DNA from: Actinomadura sp. NBRC 104412
Lineage (GTDB): Bacteria > Actinomycetota > Actinomycetes > Streptosporangiales > Streptosporangiaceae
Length of the DNA: 64,000 nucleotides
Reading direction: 5' to 3'
Assembly: GCF_030269515.1 (NCBI RefSeq)
Contig: NZ_BSTM01000010.1
Coordinates: forward strand, 1-64,000
Part shown: positions 36,981-45,423 of the stretch, piece by piece
Layout of the letters: each line of letters opens with the position of its first letter
Position numbering within the stretch: position 1 is the first letter of the stretch
Translations under genes and position numbers: made by a program
The notes under the pieces: generated by a model
Databases searched by the model: none
What the model was told of the DNA's origin: nothing
The model's input: only the letters and a program-made list of their open reading frames with translations

Positions 36981-39482
36981 ATGGTGGGACAGGGGCGTCT
37001 TCTGGCCGGCGACACCGCGGAGGCCGCCGCGGAGATCGAGCGCCTGCGCCGCGCCAACGACGCGCTGGTGGCCCGGGTGGCCGCGGCGGGTGAGCTGCCT
37101 CCGGGCGCCGAGGACGCCCGCCGCGCCCTGCTCGACCGGGCCGAGCTGGTCCGCCGCTGCGCCGACGAGCCGGTCACGATCGGCGTGCTCGGCGTGCACA
37201 GCACCGGCAAGACGCTGCTGCTCAACATGCTGCTCGGCCGTCCTGACCTGCTGCCCAGCGGGTACGCGCCGACGACCGGCAACGTCACCGTCCTGCACCT
37301 GCGGCCCTCGCGCGAGGACACCGAGTCGCGCCTCACCGGCGCGCGGGTCGAGTTCCTCAACGAGACCGACCTCGCCGGATGCCTGGCGGCCCTGTTCGAC
37401 GCCGTCCGCGACACCGCGCGCGGCTCCGGCAAGCTCGACGACCGCGCCCTCGCCGAACTGGACGGCCTGCCGCCCGAAGGCCCGGCCCGCTTCACCGCCG
37501 AGGGCTGGAACGGGCTGGTGCGCTGGTTCACCGAGCGCGGCTGGCCCACGGGGAGCACCGCGCTGCGGCTGCGGATCCTGGAGCTGCTCGCGTTCCGCAC
37601 CGCCTGCCTGGCCGGACGGGACGTGCTCGGCCGCGAGGAGCAGGTCGACTTCGCCACGCTCAGCGCCGGCGCCATCCGCCTCGACACCGACGTCCTGGAG
37701 ACGGCGCGCGGCGAGATGCCGCCCCGTCCCGGCCCCGGCCTGCCGATCCGTCCCGGCGCCCGGCTGACCGAGGAGGCGCTGGCCGCGGGGTTCGCGTTCA
37801 TCCGCCGGATCCATCTGGACGTGCTCGTCCCCACGGCGGTGTGGCCGCTGGAGGAGCTGGGCGCCGAGTCGGTGAGCCTGGTCGACTTCCCCGGCCTGGG
37901 CAGCCTGGCGTCCAAGGAGCGGGACGCCTACCTGGCCGACCAGGAGATCGACCGGCTCACCTCGATCGTCATCATGCTGGACGCCGAGTCCCCGTACGAC
38001 GAGGCGCCGCTGGGTCTCATCACCAGGTTCGAGCGCACCCGGTCGGCCAAGCTGGCGCCGTCCTGCCTGGTCGTCGCCAACCGGCTGGACCGCCTGCCCG
38101 GCGGCCTGCACGGCGCGGAGACGGCGCCCGGCCCGCTGCACACCGAGGCCGTGCTGGGCCACTCCGACGCGCTGCGGACCCTGCTGGGGATCGCCGAGCA
38201 GGCGGTGACCCACGGCCACACCGACCGCATCACGCTCGCCTCCGCCCTCTACGCGCGGCTGCTGGCGGAGGGCGAGGCGTCGCCGGTCGAGGTCGGCAGC
38301 GCGGACGCGGTGCGGGCGTGCGCGGACGGCTGGCGCAGGCTGGCCCAGCGGCTCAACGCCGACGACCCGGGGCGCCCGCTCGGCGCCCTGCTGGAGGCGG
38401 CCGCCGTGGACGGCGGGATCGGACGGCTGCGCGACACCATCGCCCGGCACGTGGGCGAGCACGGGATGCCGCTACGGCTCGACCGGATGACCCGGCTGAT
38501 CGACGACCGCGTCCAGGCGCAGCGCGACCTGGCCCGCGCGCTGCGTCCCGACGACGGGCGCCGCCCCGCCGCACGTCCCACCCCCGAGCAGCGGGAGCTG
38601 CGGCGGTTGCTCATCCAGGTGGCCAGGAACGCGCGCGGCCTGCTGCAGAACGTCCGTCCGCAGATGGACCAGGCCGAGGGCGACTCCGGGCTGCGCGCCG
38701 CCGTGGAGGAACGGGTCGTCGACGACGTGTTCCGCTGGCCCGAATGGCGGCGGCTGCTGGAGGCCGTGGAGCGCGGCGTCGTCCCGATCAGGCAGCTCGA
38801 CCGCAGCGAGCTGCGTCCCAACGACACCGGCGAGCTGGAGAAGAGTTTCAACGCGGCGCTGGAGCGGCTGGAGTCGCAGATCGTCGACCTCGACCAGACC
38901 CTCCTCGACCGCTGGATCCGCGCCCGCGACGAGGAGGCCGAGGAGCCGCGGAGGAGGATAGCGTCCCTCCTGGAGGGGACGGAGGGCGACAGGGACGCGG
39001 TGGCCTGGGCCGACCAGTTCCTCACGTTCGGCTGGGTGCGGCAGGAGGTCGAACGGGCGCGCAAGTCCGCCCCGGACGAACCGCCGCCCACAGACCCGCC
39101 TCCACCCGAGGAGAGCGCGCAGGTCCAGGACTTCCCCCTGCGCCGCGAGCACGGTCTGCCCTGGCATCCGGACTACCCCGTCCCGCACGGCTGGCCCGCC
39201 GACGAGCTGGAGAAGCGGCGCCATCAGATCCAGGTGATGGCGGTGCGCAGGGAGCTGGTCAACGCCCTGACCCGCAAGGTGATGCTCCAGGCCGAGCGGC
39301 GGCGCCGCGCCCTGGTCGACGACGTGCGCGCGGCGCTGGCCCGCAGGCTGGACGCGCTGCCGCAGGGCGACTACGGGCGGCTGGCCGCGCGGGCGCTCGG
39401 CCAGGAGCGCCGGTCGGACGACGCGGCGCTCGCCCTGCTCGCCGACGCCCTGCTCCAGGACACCGGACGGGGGGACCTCTGA
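36981..39482 (+). CDS. Dynamin-like/SrfC-like large GTPase
   Basis: An 833-residue P-loop GTPase. G1 is GVHSTGKT (residues 71-78), G3 is DFPG (302-305) and G4 is NRLD (367-370), the arrangement of dynamin-family GTPases, with a large insertion (about 110-290) between G1 and G3. The C-terminal half is helical and Arg/Glu-rich, with a Pro-rich stretch (DEPPPTDPPPPEES). No membrane segment is seen. The ATG at 36981 follows a G-rich ribosome site; GTG 36960 is possible. It overlaps the Hsp70-like gene by one base (TGATG). From memory, the pairing of such a GTPase with an Hsp70-like protein recalls SrfC/SrfB, but the match is unproven and the function unknown. Confidence 0.75.
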   Translation: MVGQGRLLAGDTAEAAAEIERLRRANDALVARVAAAGELPPGAEDARRALLDRAELVRRCADEPVTIGVLGVHSTGKTLLLNMLLGRPDLLPSGYAPTTGNVTVLHLRPSREDTESRLTGARVEFLNETDLAGCLAALFDAVRDTARGSGKLDDRALAELDGLPPEGPARFTAEGWNGLVRWFTERGWPTGSTALRLRILELLAFRTACLAGRDVLGREEQVDFATLSAGAIRLDTDVLETARGEMPPRPGPGLPIRPGARLTEEALAAGFAFIRRIHLDVLVPTAVWPLEELGAESVSLVDFPGLGSLASKERDAYLADQEIDRLTSIVIMLDAESPYDEAPLGLITRFERTRSAKLAPSCLVVANRLDRLPGGLHGAETAPGPLHTEAVLGHSDALRTLLGIAEQAVTHGHTDRITLASALYARLLAEGEASPVEVGSADAVRACADGWRRLAQRLNADDPGRPLGALLEAAAVDGGIGRLRDTIARHVGEHGMPLRLDRMTRLIDDRVQAQRDLARALRPDDGRRPAARPTPEQRELRRLLIQVARNARGLLQNVRPQMDQAEGDSGLRAAVEERVVDDVFRWPEWRRLLEAVERGVVPIRQLDRSELRPNDTGELEKSFNAALERLESQIVDLDQTLLDRWIRARDEEAEEPRRRIASLLEGTEGDRDAVAWADQFLTFGWVRQEVERARKSAPDEPPPTDPPPPEESAQVQDFPLRREHGLPWHPDYPVPHGWPADELEKRRHQIQVMAVRRELVNALTRKVMLQAERRRRALVDDVRAALARRLDALPQGDYGRLAARALGQERRSDDAALALLADALLQDTGRGDL

Positions 39483-42400
39483 TGCCGCTGATCGTACGGA
39501 TCGCACCCAACCGGGCCGTGCCCCGGTGGGGGGGCGACCCCCCACACCCCCCGGAAGAGCAAGCCGGCCCGGTTCCCTCCACTCCGCTGGCGCTCCGCTC
39601 CGGGAACCGGGCCGGCTGGGGTGGCGGGCCCATCGAACTGGTCGAGCAGGGCGGCCGGTACCGGCTCCCCGACATCGAGGTCACCCCGACCCACCCGCCC
39701 GTGTGGCTCACCACCATCGCCGCCGACCTCGAACCGGCCGTTTCCCCTGTGGGGGGACGACCCCCCACATCCCCCGGAAAAGCGGAACGGGCCGACTCCT
39801 TCCGCTCCGCTGGCGCTCCGCTTCCGGAGCCGGCCCGTTCTTCCCCGGTGCTGCGCGAGGTCGTCCGCAACGCGTTCCGGGCGGCGCGGCTCACCACCGA
39901 GCCGCTGCACGGGCAGATCACCGTTCCCGGCCCGTCCATCCCCGCCATCGACGTCGAGGGGGCGGGGCGGGTGCGGCTGGTCCTGGACGTCATCTACCGG
40001 GGGGTGCCCGCGGCGGGCTCGGGCGGACCCGGCATCGAGATGTCGCAGCGCGTGGCCTGCGACCTGATCTTCCGGCCGCGTGCGGGCACGCCGTACGTGC
40101 CGCCGCCGCAGGCGCAGACGCAGGCTCAGGCACCGCCGCCACCGCCCCCGCCCCAGTACGGGCCGCCGCCGGTACGGGAGTCCGCCGCGCCCGAACAGCC
40201 GGCACCACAGGCCCCGGAGGAAAGGAAGGTCGTGACGGACGGCCACCACGGCTTCGCGGCCGTCGACCTCGGCACGACCAACTCCACGGTCACGCTGCTC
40301 GACAGCGAGCTGGTCCAGCGCGTGTCGATGTCGGTCAACCAGCAGGAGGAGCTGCGCGACCAGTTGGTGGCGCTGCTGGAGTCGGTCCCCGGCGAGCGGC
40401 ACGACCCGTACGGGGACGCGGCCGAGGAATGGCGGGAACTGCTCGCCGAGATCGCCGAGTCCCTGATCCCGGACGTCACCGACCCGGTGCGCGAACTGGT
40501 CGCGGCGTTGCGGGCGCGGAGGTCGAGCAGCGACGAGCTGATGCACGAGGTGCTGCGCAGGCTCGACCTCGACCTCCAGTACGCGGGCGACGCGCTGCGC
40601 CGCTGGCTGGCGGTGCGGCTGCACCGCTGCTACGACACCGCGTTCGCCGTCCCGGCGCTGGACACCCGGTCGCTGCACCAGATCGTGCTGGACCCGAACG
40701 AGGGCGACACCGTCCTGTCCAGCCGGGCGGAGGTGACCTCGGTGGACCCGCTGAAGGTGCGGCTGGGCCCGGCCACCGTGGACGTCGCCGAGCCCGACGC
40801 GCCCGACGACGGCCCCCGCGTGTTCTACGGCCTCAAGGCGCGCTTCGACCGGCTCGACCAGGTCGAGACGACGCTGGACGGCCGGGAGCTGACCGTCCGC
40901 GACCTGATCGGCGCCTCGTACGCGGATCTGATCGACCGCACCAACCGGCATCTCACCGACCGCCGTGAGCACCGCCGCCTGATGGACCGGCGCCCGGTCG
41001 CCCGGGTCGTCGTCACCTACCCCGCGATGGCCTCGCTGAAGGTGCGCGGCGAGCTGCGTCCCATCGTGCGCAAGGCGCTGGGCGTCACCACCGTCTACAC
41101 CAGCTACGACGAGGCCGTGGGCGCCGCGTTCTTCTTCCTGATGAAGGACGTGGGGGCGCGCTCGGGCAACGGCATCGAGGCGCTGCGGGCCCGGTGCCGC
41201 CCGCTGCCCGGCCGTCCCGGGCACTGGCAGCGCAACGTGCTGGTCGTCGACATCGGGGGCGGCACCACCGACATCGCGCTCATCACGTTCGTGCTCAGCG
41301 ACGAGACGCCGCCGCTCGCGGGCAGCGACCCGCGGTTCACCGGCCGCTTCTACCGGATCGTCCCGACGCTGCGGGGGTCCAGCGGCCACGCCAACCTCGG
41401 CGGCAACCTGATCACGCTGCGCGTGTTCCACTGGCTGAAGCTGCTGCTGGCGGACGCGCTGCTGGCGCACGACTCGCAGCGGCTGGCCGCCTCGCTGCCC
41501 GACTCCCTGCGCGACTCCGACGGCCGCTACCTGGCCGGCAGCCTGCCCATGCACGTCGCGGACGAGCTGCCGCTGCCCGGTGAGATCACCGAGCTGGTCG
41601 AGGACATCGTCCCCACGCACTGGAAGCGGGACCCGCGCCGCCGCCGCGCCTTCGAGCTGCTGTGGGACGAGGCCGAGAAGGCCAAGCGCGAGCTGGGCGC
41701 CGCGCGCGGCAACGGTTCCTACAGCGTCTCCAAGGCGGTGCTCGGCCGGATCCTGCGGGCCCTGCACGACTCCCGGGCCGTGATCCCCGAGCGGGGGGTG
41801 GACGGGCTGGTGCTACAGAGCGCCCAGTTCGAGGACCTGGCCCGTCCCTCGGTGCGCCGCGTCGTCGAGCTGGCGAACGCGCTGGTCGAGGAGCGCCTGC
41901 GGGACCGCGACGAGCGGCTGGACGAGCTGATCCTCACCGGCAACGCCAGCGCGCTGCCGCTGGTGGAGGAGGAGTTCGCGGCGGGCTTCGGGGCGCGTCC
42001 CGGCGGGCACGAGACCTTCGCCTGGTCGGCGCACGACATCAAGGTGGAGCGGACGCTGCCCAAGAACGCCGCGTCCATCGGGGCCTGCTGGGCGGAGAGC
42101 CTGCGGCAGTTCGGGCACGACCAGCCCGCCAACGCCGCCGCCCGGCTGCGCGAGGACGACTCGGTCATCGACGTCGAGGTGGAGAACCTGTTCCGCGGGC
42201 TGCCCAGCTCGTTCGCGCTGGCCGGGCAGGACGGCCAGGAGCTGGTGGTGCTGTCGGCCGGGGACTCGCTGGACATCGTGGACGCCGACCATGGCACCCG
42301 CGTCCGCACCGACGCGACGGGACCGCTGCTGCGCAGCTTCCAGATCATGCGGAAGGTGGAGGGCTCGGCGTCGCTGCGCTGGGGCTCGTTCAGCTACGAG

Positions 42401-43066
42401 AGCCGCCCGGACGCCGAGGAGCTGTCCCCGTCGGTGTGGCCCGGCGAGATCCGCACGATGCTCGACATGAGCCACGAGCTGACCCCGACCCTGCACCTGT
42501 GGCGCGGGGAACGGCCGCACTACGTCCTCGGGGGCGAGACGTTCGGCAACATCCACGACGTGCTCGCAAACATGGGCCGCGCGGTGGGCGGGGACCCGGG
42601 GCCGCGCTTCCAGCTCGTGGTGGACACCCCGCCCGAGGACCCGGCCGGCGGATCGGTCGTGTTCGGCGACCTGGCCATCGGGCCGGACGGCCGCATCTAC
42701 CCGGCCGTCCTGCCCGACCGTTTCCGCGGGCGGGACGGCCAGGTGCGGGCGGGGCTGCTGTCCCCTCTTCCGCTGCGCCGTCCGCCTCGCAACGGGACGT
42801 GGACCTTCCATCTGCGCTTCAGCGACAGCGACGACGTCGTCCGCGTGGGAGAGGGCAAGCCGCCGCCCGAGGCGCCGTACGTGGCGTGCTGGGTGTCGGT
42901 CGACGAGGACGGCGTGCTGCGCCTGCACCCGGGCGGCCCGCCGTTCGTTCGCGCGGAAGGGCTACCGGACGTCGAACGGGACCCGGGCGCGGTGTTCAGC
43001 ACCGAGCTGGCCGAGCCCGACCTGCAACTGGACGAGGCGCGCGACCCGTTCAGCGGTGAGCAATGA
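39482..43066 (+). CDS. Large Hsp70/actin-fold ATPase (SrfB-like) carrying two in-frame 96-bp repeats
   Basis: A 1194-residue protein. The first 240 residues form an unassigned beta-rich N-terminal domain, interrupted by two repeat-derived peptides (about residues 15-44 and 87-120), followed by a Pro/Gln-rich linker (about 205-245). The Hsp70-type ATPase has phosphate-1 DLGTTNSTVTL (about 261), phosphate-2 VVDIGGGTTDIALI (about 587) and an adenosine motif ELILTGNASALPLV (about 815). A C-terminal beta-rich domain of about 300 residues follows in place of the normal substrate-binding domain. The frame is open 2.1 kb upstream, but that part is antisense-free shadow within the GTPase gene; the TGATG start fits. 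It is probably a partner ATPase of the GTPase. Confidence 0.75.
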   Translation: MPLIVRIAPNRAVPRWGGDPPHPPEEQAGPVPSTPLALRSGNRAGWGGGPIELVEQGGRYRLPDIEVTPTHPPVWLTTIAADLEPAVSPVGGRPPTSPGKAERADSFRSAGAPLPEPARSSPVLREVVRNAFRAARLTTEPLHGQITVPGPSIPAIDVEGAGRVRLVLDVIYRGVPAAGSGGPGIEMSQRVACDLIFRPRAGTPYVPPPQAQTQAQAPPPPPPPQYGPPPVRESAAPEQPAPQAPEERKVVTDGHHGFAAVDLGTTNSTVTLLDSELVQRVSMSVNQQEELRDQLVALLESVPGERHDPYGDAAEEWRELLAEIAESLIPDVTDPVRELVAALRARRSSSDELMHEVLRRLDLDLQYAGDALRRWLAVRLHRCYDTAFAVPALDTRSLHQIVLDPNEGDTVLSSRAEVTSVDPLKVRLGPATVDVAEPDAPDDGPRVFYGLKARFDRLDQVETTLDGRELTVRDLIGASYADLIDRTNRHLTDRREHRRLMDRRPVARVVVTYPAMASLKVRGELRPIVRKALGVTTVYTSYDEAVGAAFFFLMKDVGARSGNGIEALRARCRPLPGRPGHWQRNVLVVDIGGGTTDIALITFVLSDETPPLAGSDPRFTGRFYRIVPTLRGSSGHANLGGNLITLRVFHWLKLLLADALLAHDSQRLAASLPDSLRDSDGRYLAGSLPMHVADELPLPGEITELVEDIVPTHWKRDPRRRRAFELLWDEAEKAKRELGAARGNGSYSVSKAVLGRILRALHDSRAVIPERGVDGLVLQSAQFEDLARPSVRRVVELANALVEERLRDRDERLDELILTGNASALPLVEEEFAAGFGARPGGHETFAWSAHDIKVERTLPKNAASIGACWAESLRQFGHDQPANAAARLREDDSVIDVEVENLFRGLPSSFALAGQDGQELVVLSAGDSLDIVDADHGTRVRTDATGPLLRSFQIMRKVEGSASLRWGSFSYESRPDAEELSPSVWPGEIRTMLDMSHELTPTLHLWRGERPHYVLGGETFGNIHDVLANMGRAVGGDPGPRFQLVVDTPPEDPAGGSVVFGDLAIGPDGRIYPAVLPDRFRGRDGQVRAGLLSPLPLRRPPRNGTWTFHLRFSDSDDVVRVGEGKPPPEAPYVACWVSVDEDGVLRLHPGGPPFVRAEGLPDVERDPGAVFSTELAEPDLQLDEARDPFSGEQ
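39509..39616 (+). repeat. 96-bp in-frame palindromic repeat, copy 1
   Basis: A direct repeat AACCGGGCCG at 39509 and 39605 is offset by exactly 96 bp. Between lie core 1 (GTGGGGGG..CCCCCCAC hairpin at 39526-39545, then CACCCCCCGGAAGAGC), an inverted arm (39563-39577, GCCGGCCCGGTTCCC), core 2 (39578-39601, containing CCGCTGGCGCTCCGCT) and the complementary arm (39602-39616). The 15-bp arms pair perfectly. It adds 32 codons without breaking the frame. Confidence 0.85.
39731..39846 (+). repeat. 96-bp in-frame palindromic repeat, copy 2 (other reading frame)
   Basis: Near-identical flanks GAACCGGCC (39731) and GAGCCGGCC (39827) are offset by 96 bp. Core 1 is at about 39749-39782 (GTGGGGGGACGACCCCCCAC hairpin). 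The inverted arms GAACGGGCCGACTCC (39785-39799) and GGAGCCGGCCCGTTC (39826-39840) pair at 14 of 15 positions around core 2. Here the element is read in a different frame from copy 1 and the NRPS copies, yet remains open. Confidence 0.8.
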
Positions 43067-44148
43067 GCGGGGGAGAGGCCGAGCCGTTCCGGCGGCTCCT
43101 CGTCGTCGCGGACTCCGAGCTGGCGAGCACTTTGCACGACGGGCTCAGGCTGCTGTCCCGTGCCCTCGACCAGACGGCCCTGCTGCACCCCGGCGACCCC
43201 GGCGGCGAGGCGTTCACCGGCGTGCGGGCCGTCCTGGACGATCTGCTGGGCGAGCCGGAGCGGCCGCGGCCGGCCGCTCCGCGCAACGATGAGGTCGGCA
43301 CGCTCCTCGACGCCTTCTACGCCGACCGCGCCGTCCGGGAGCACGTGGGCGACGTCCGCCGCCAGGACGACCCGGCACGGCAGTGGATCGCCTTCAACTG
43401 CGCGCTGCTGCGGCTGCCGCGCAAGCTCGCCGAGATCTGGCGCGGGCGGGCCGCGCGGGCGGTCCCCGCCTCGGCCACGTCCGACGCGGTGGCGCTGCCC
43501 GCGCTCGACTCCGAGGAAGACCTCGTCCTGCCATGGCCCGAACGTGGCGTGCGCGGCGTCCGGACGGTCATGGGCGCGGACGCGCCGCCGGAGGTCGCGC
43601 AAGCCCTGGGCGCGCTCCCCGCCGATGACGCGACCGGGAAAGCCTTCGCCGCGCTCGCCTCGCAGGCGCTCACCGTCGCCGGGCTCGATCCCGAAGCGCT
43701 CTACTTCGAGAGCCTGACGCCCAGACCCCGCCCCTTGGCCGAGGCGTCCGCCCTGGCCGACTACACGCGGGAACTGCTCACCCGCCTCACCGCCTATCCC
43801 GCCGCCGTCCGGGAGGGCCCGGACCGCGCCCTTGAGGCGGCCGTCGCGGTCGACGAGGCGGTGTGCTCGGTCGCCTACCTGCCGCCCGCCGCCGACCCTG
43901 CCTCCTGGTGGAACGCGCTGGCCGCCCGCTCGCACGACCTGGTGTTCTCGCTGGCCGGGGGACTGGGCGGACGGGCGCGGGTGCGGGAGCCGGCCCGCCG
44001 CTTCCGGGACGTGCGGGACCTGACCGAGGACGACGTCCCGGTGCTCAGCCAGACCCACCCCGGGCGGGTGATCTGGTGCCTGCGGCTGTACGCGGAGATC
44101 GACGGCACCGCCCGCCGCGGCCGTGTCATCTACGGCGTCGACCGCTGA
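43063..44148 (+). CDS. Unrecognised protein, third gene of the GTPase/Hsp70-like operon
   Basis: A 361-residue soluble protein that I do not recognise. No signal peptide, membrane helix or catalytic motif is evident. The N-terminal part is helical and Arg/Leu-rich; the last 90 residues contain WWNALAARSHDLVFSLAGGLGG and RVIWCLRLYAEIDGTARRGR, which look like a small beta-rich domain. It overlaps the Hsp70-like gene by ATGA, so it belongs to the same transcript and probably to the same complex. In gene order it could correspond to the SrfA position of srfABC-type operons, but no similarity can be claimed. Confidence 0.65.
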   Translation: MSGGEAEPFRRLLVVADSELASTLHDGLRLLSRALDQTALLHPGDPGGEAFTGVRAVLDDLLGEPERPRPAAPRNDEVGTLLDAFYADRAVREHVGDVRRQDDPARQWIAFNCALLRLPRKLAEIWRGRAARAVPASATSDAVALPALDSEEDLVLPWPERGVRGVRTVMGADAPPEVAQALGALPADDATGKAFAALASQALTVAGLDPEALYFESLTPRPRPLAEASALADYTRELLTRLTAYPAAVREGPDRALEAAVAVDEAVCSVAYLPPAADPASWWNALAARSHDLVFSLAGGLGGRARVREPARRFRDVRDLTEDDVPVLSQTHPGRVIWCLRLYAEIDGTARRGRVIYGVDR

Positions 44149-44175
44149 CGGGCCGGCCCGCCGGGCGCCCTCGCT

Positions 44176-44214
44176 CTCACGAGTGAGGACACCGGTGCGT
44201 CCAGGCCCGATACT
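44176..44214 (+). promoter_or_regulatory. Promoter of the two-component operon with inverted repeat
   Basis: The inverted repeat CTCAC-GA-GTGAG (44176-44187) lies upstream of GATACT (44209-44214), a -10-like hexamer whose start point would fall at the ATG at 44221 (leaderless). GAGTGAGG also appears upstream of the MMPL gene, which suggests a shared regulator site. Confidence 0.45.
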
Positions 44215-44220
44215 GGGCGA

Positions 44221-45396
44221 ATGTCGTCTCTGACCGCCCGAGCGGAGCGCATCGCCGAGCGGGCCCGCTCCCTGCCGCCCATCGCGGTGGACGCGGTCCT
44301 CACGGCCGCGTGCATGGGCAACGCCGTGGCACAGATGCTCGGGGAGGGGACGTTCACCTGGTATCTGGTGGGCGTGGCGCTGTGCGGCTGCCTCCCCCTG
44401 CTGTGGCGGCGGCGGTACCCGTTCGAAGTGACGATGATCTGCGGGATCTGCACGGTGTGGCTCTCCCTCGCGCACGCGATAGGCGACCTGCCGGCGGCGC
44501 AACTGGTCGCCACCTACACCTTCGCCGCGCTGTGCCCGCCCGCCGAACGGCTGATCGCGGCGGTCGGCACGCTGGCCGGCATCACGATCTCGCTCGGCCC
44601 GAAGATCACCGATGTCCAGGAGATCGGGATCGACTTCGCCCTGACCATGGTCTGCTTCACCGTCGCCTACGCGCTCGGCACCGGCGGGCGGGCGCGGCGC
44701 GACCGGATCGCGATGCTGGAGGAGCGGGCCGCCCGGCTCTCCGAGGAGCGGGCCGCCGCCGCCACCCGCGAGCGCGAGCGCATCGCGCGGGAGATGCACG
44801 ACATCCTCGCGCACTCCATGAGCATGATCGCGATCCAGGCGGAGGCCGGGCCGCTCGCCGTCCGCACCGACCCCGACAGGGCGGAGCGGATGTTCGACAC
44901 CATTTCGGAGACGGCGCGCGACGCCTTGGCACAGCTCCGGCGGGCGCTGGGGGTGTTGCGGTCCGAGCCAGACGGCGCTCCCCGGCGTCCCGCGCCGGGG
45001 CTGACGGCGCTGGAGGCGCTCGTCGAGGACGTCCGGCACGCCGGGCTCGAGGCCACCCTGGAGCGCGACGGCCGACCGCGCCCCATCTCGTCCGACCTGG
45101 AGGTCACCGCGTACCGGATCGTCCAGGAGGCGCTGACCAACACCGTCAAGCACGCGGAAGCGCGCGCCGTGCGGGTCCGCCTGATCTGGCGGGACGACGC
45201 GCTGGCCGTGGAGGTGAGCGACGACGGGCGCGGCCCGTCCACGGCCGTCGCCACGGCCAACGGGCGCAAGGGCGGGCACGGGCTGGTCGGCATGCGCGAG
45301 CGCGTCACCGCGGCCGGCGGCGACCTGGTCACGGGACCGGGCCCGGACGGCACCGGATACCGCGTCCGGGCGGAGCTGCCTCTGAGCGGCGACTGA
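44221..45396 (+). CDS. Sensor histidine kinase (NarL-partner, HPK7 type)
   Basis: A 391-residue membrane kinase. About five hydrophobic segments occur in the first 150 residues. The dimerisation/phosphoacceptor segment ERIAREMHDILAHSMS contains H193. The HATPase domain has EALTNTVKHAEA and GGHGLVGMRERV. It has no extracytoplasmic sensor domain of note, as in intramembrane-sensing kinases that respond to envelope stress or antibiotics. The cognate regulator gene follows 27 bp later, then an MMPL exporter. Confidence 0.9.
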   Translation: MSSLTARAERIAERARSLPPIAVDAVLTAACMGNAVAQMLGEGTFTWYLVGVALCGCLPLLWRRRYPFEVTMICGICTVWLSLAHAIGDLPAAQLVATYTFAALCPPAERLIAAVGTLAGITISLGPKITDVQEIGIDFALTMVCFTVAYALGTGGRARRDRIAMLEERAARLSEERAAAATRERERIAREMHDILAHSMSMIAIQAEAGPLAVRTDPDRAERMFDTISETARDALAQLRRALGVLRSEPDGAPRRPAPGLTALEALVEDVRHAGLEATLERDGRPRPISSDLEVTAYRIVQEALTNTVKHAEARAVRVRLIWRDDALAVEVSDDGRGPSTAVATANGRKGGHGLVGMRERVTAAGGDLVTGPGPDGTGYRVRAELPLSGD

Positions 45397-45423
45397 GCGG
45401 CGACGCCCCCTAGAATCGGACGC

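Noticed and set aside
37379-39481. Upstream extension of the Hsp70-like reading frame (would give 1895 residues)
   Set aside because: The extension overlaps the GTPase gene in another frame and has low-complexity Arg/Ala/Pro composition. The TGATG-coupled ATG at 39482 starts a plausible domain.
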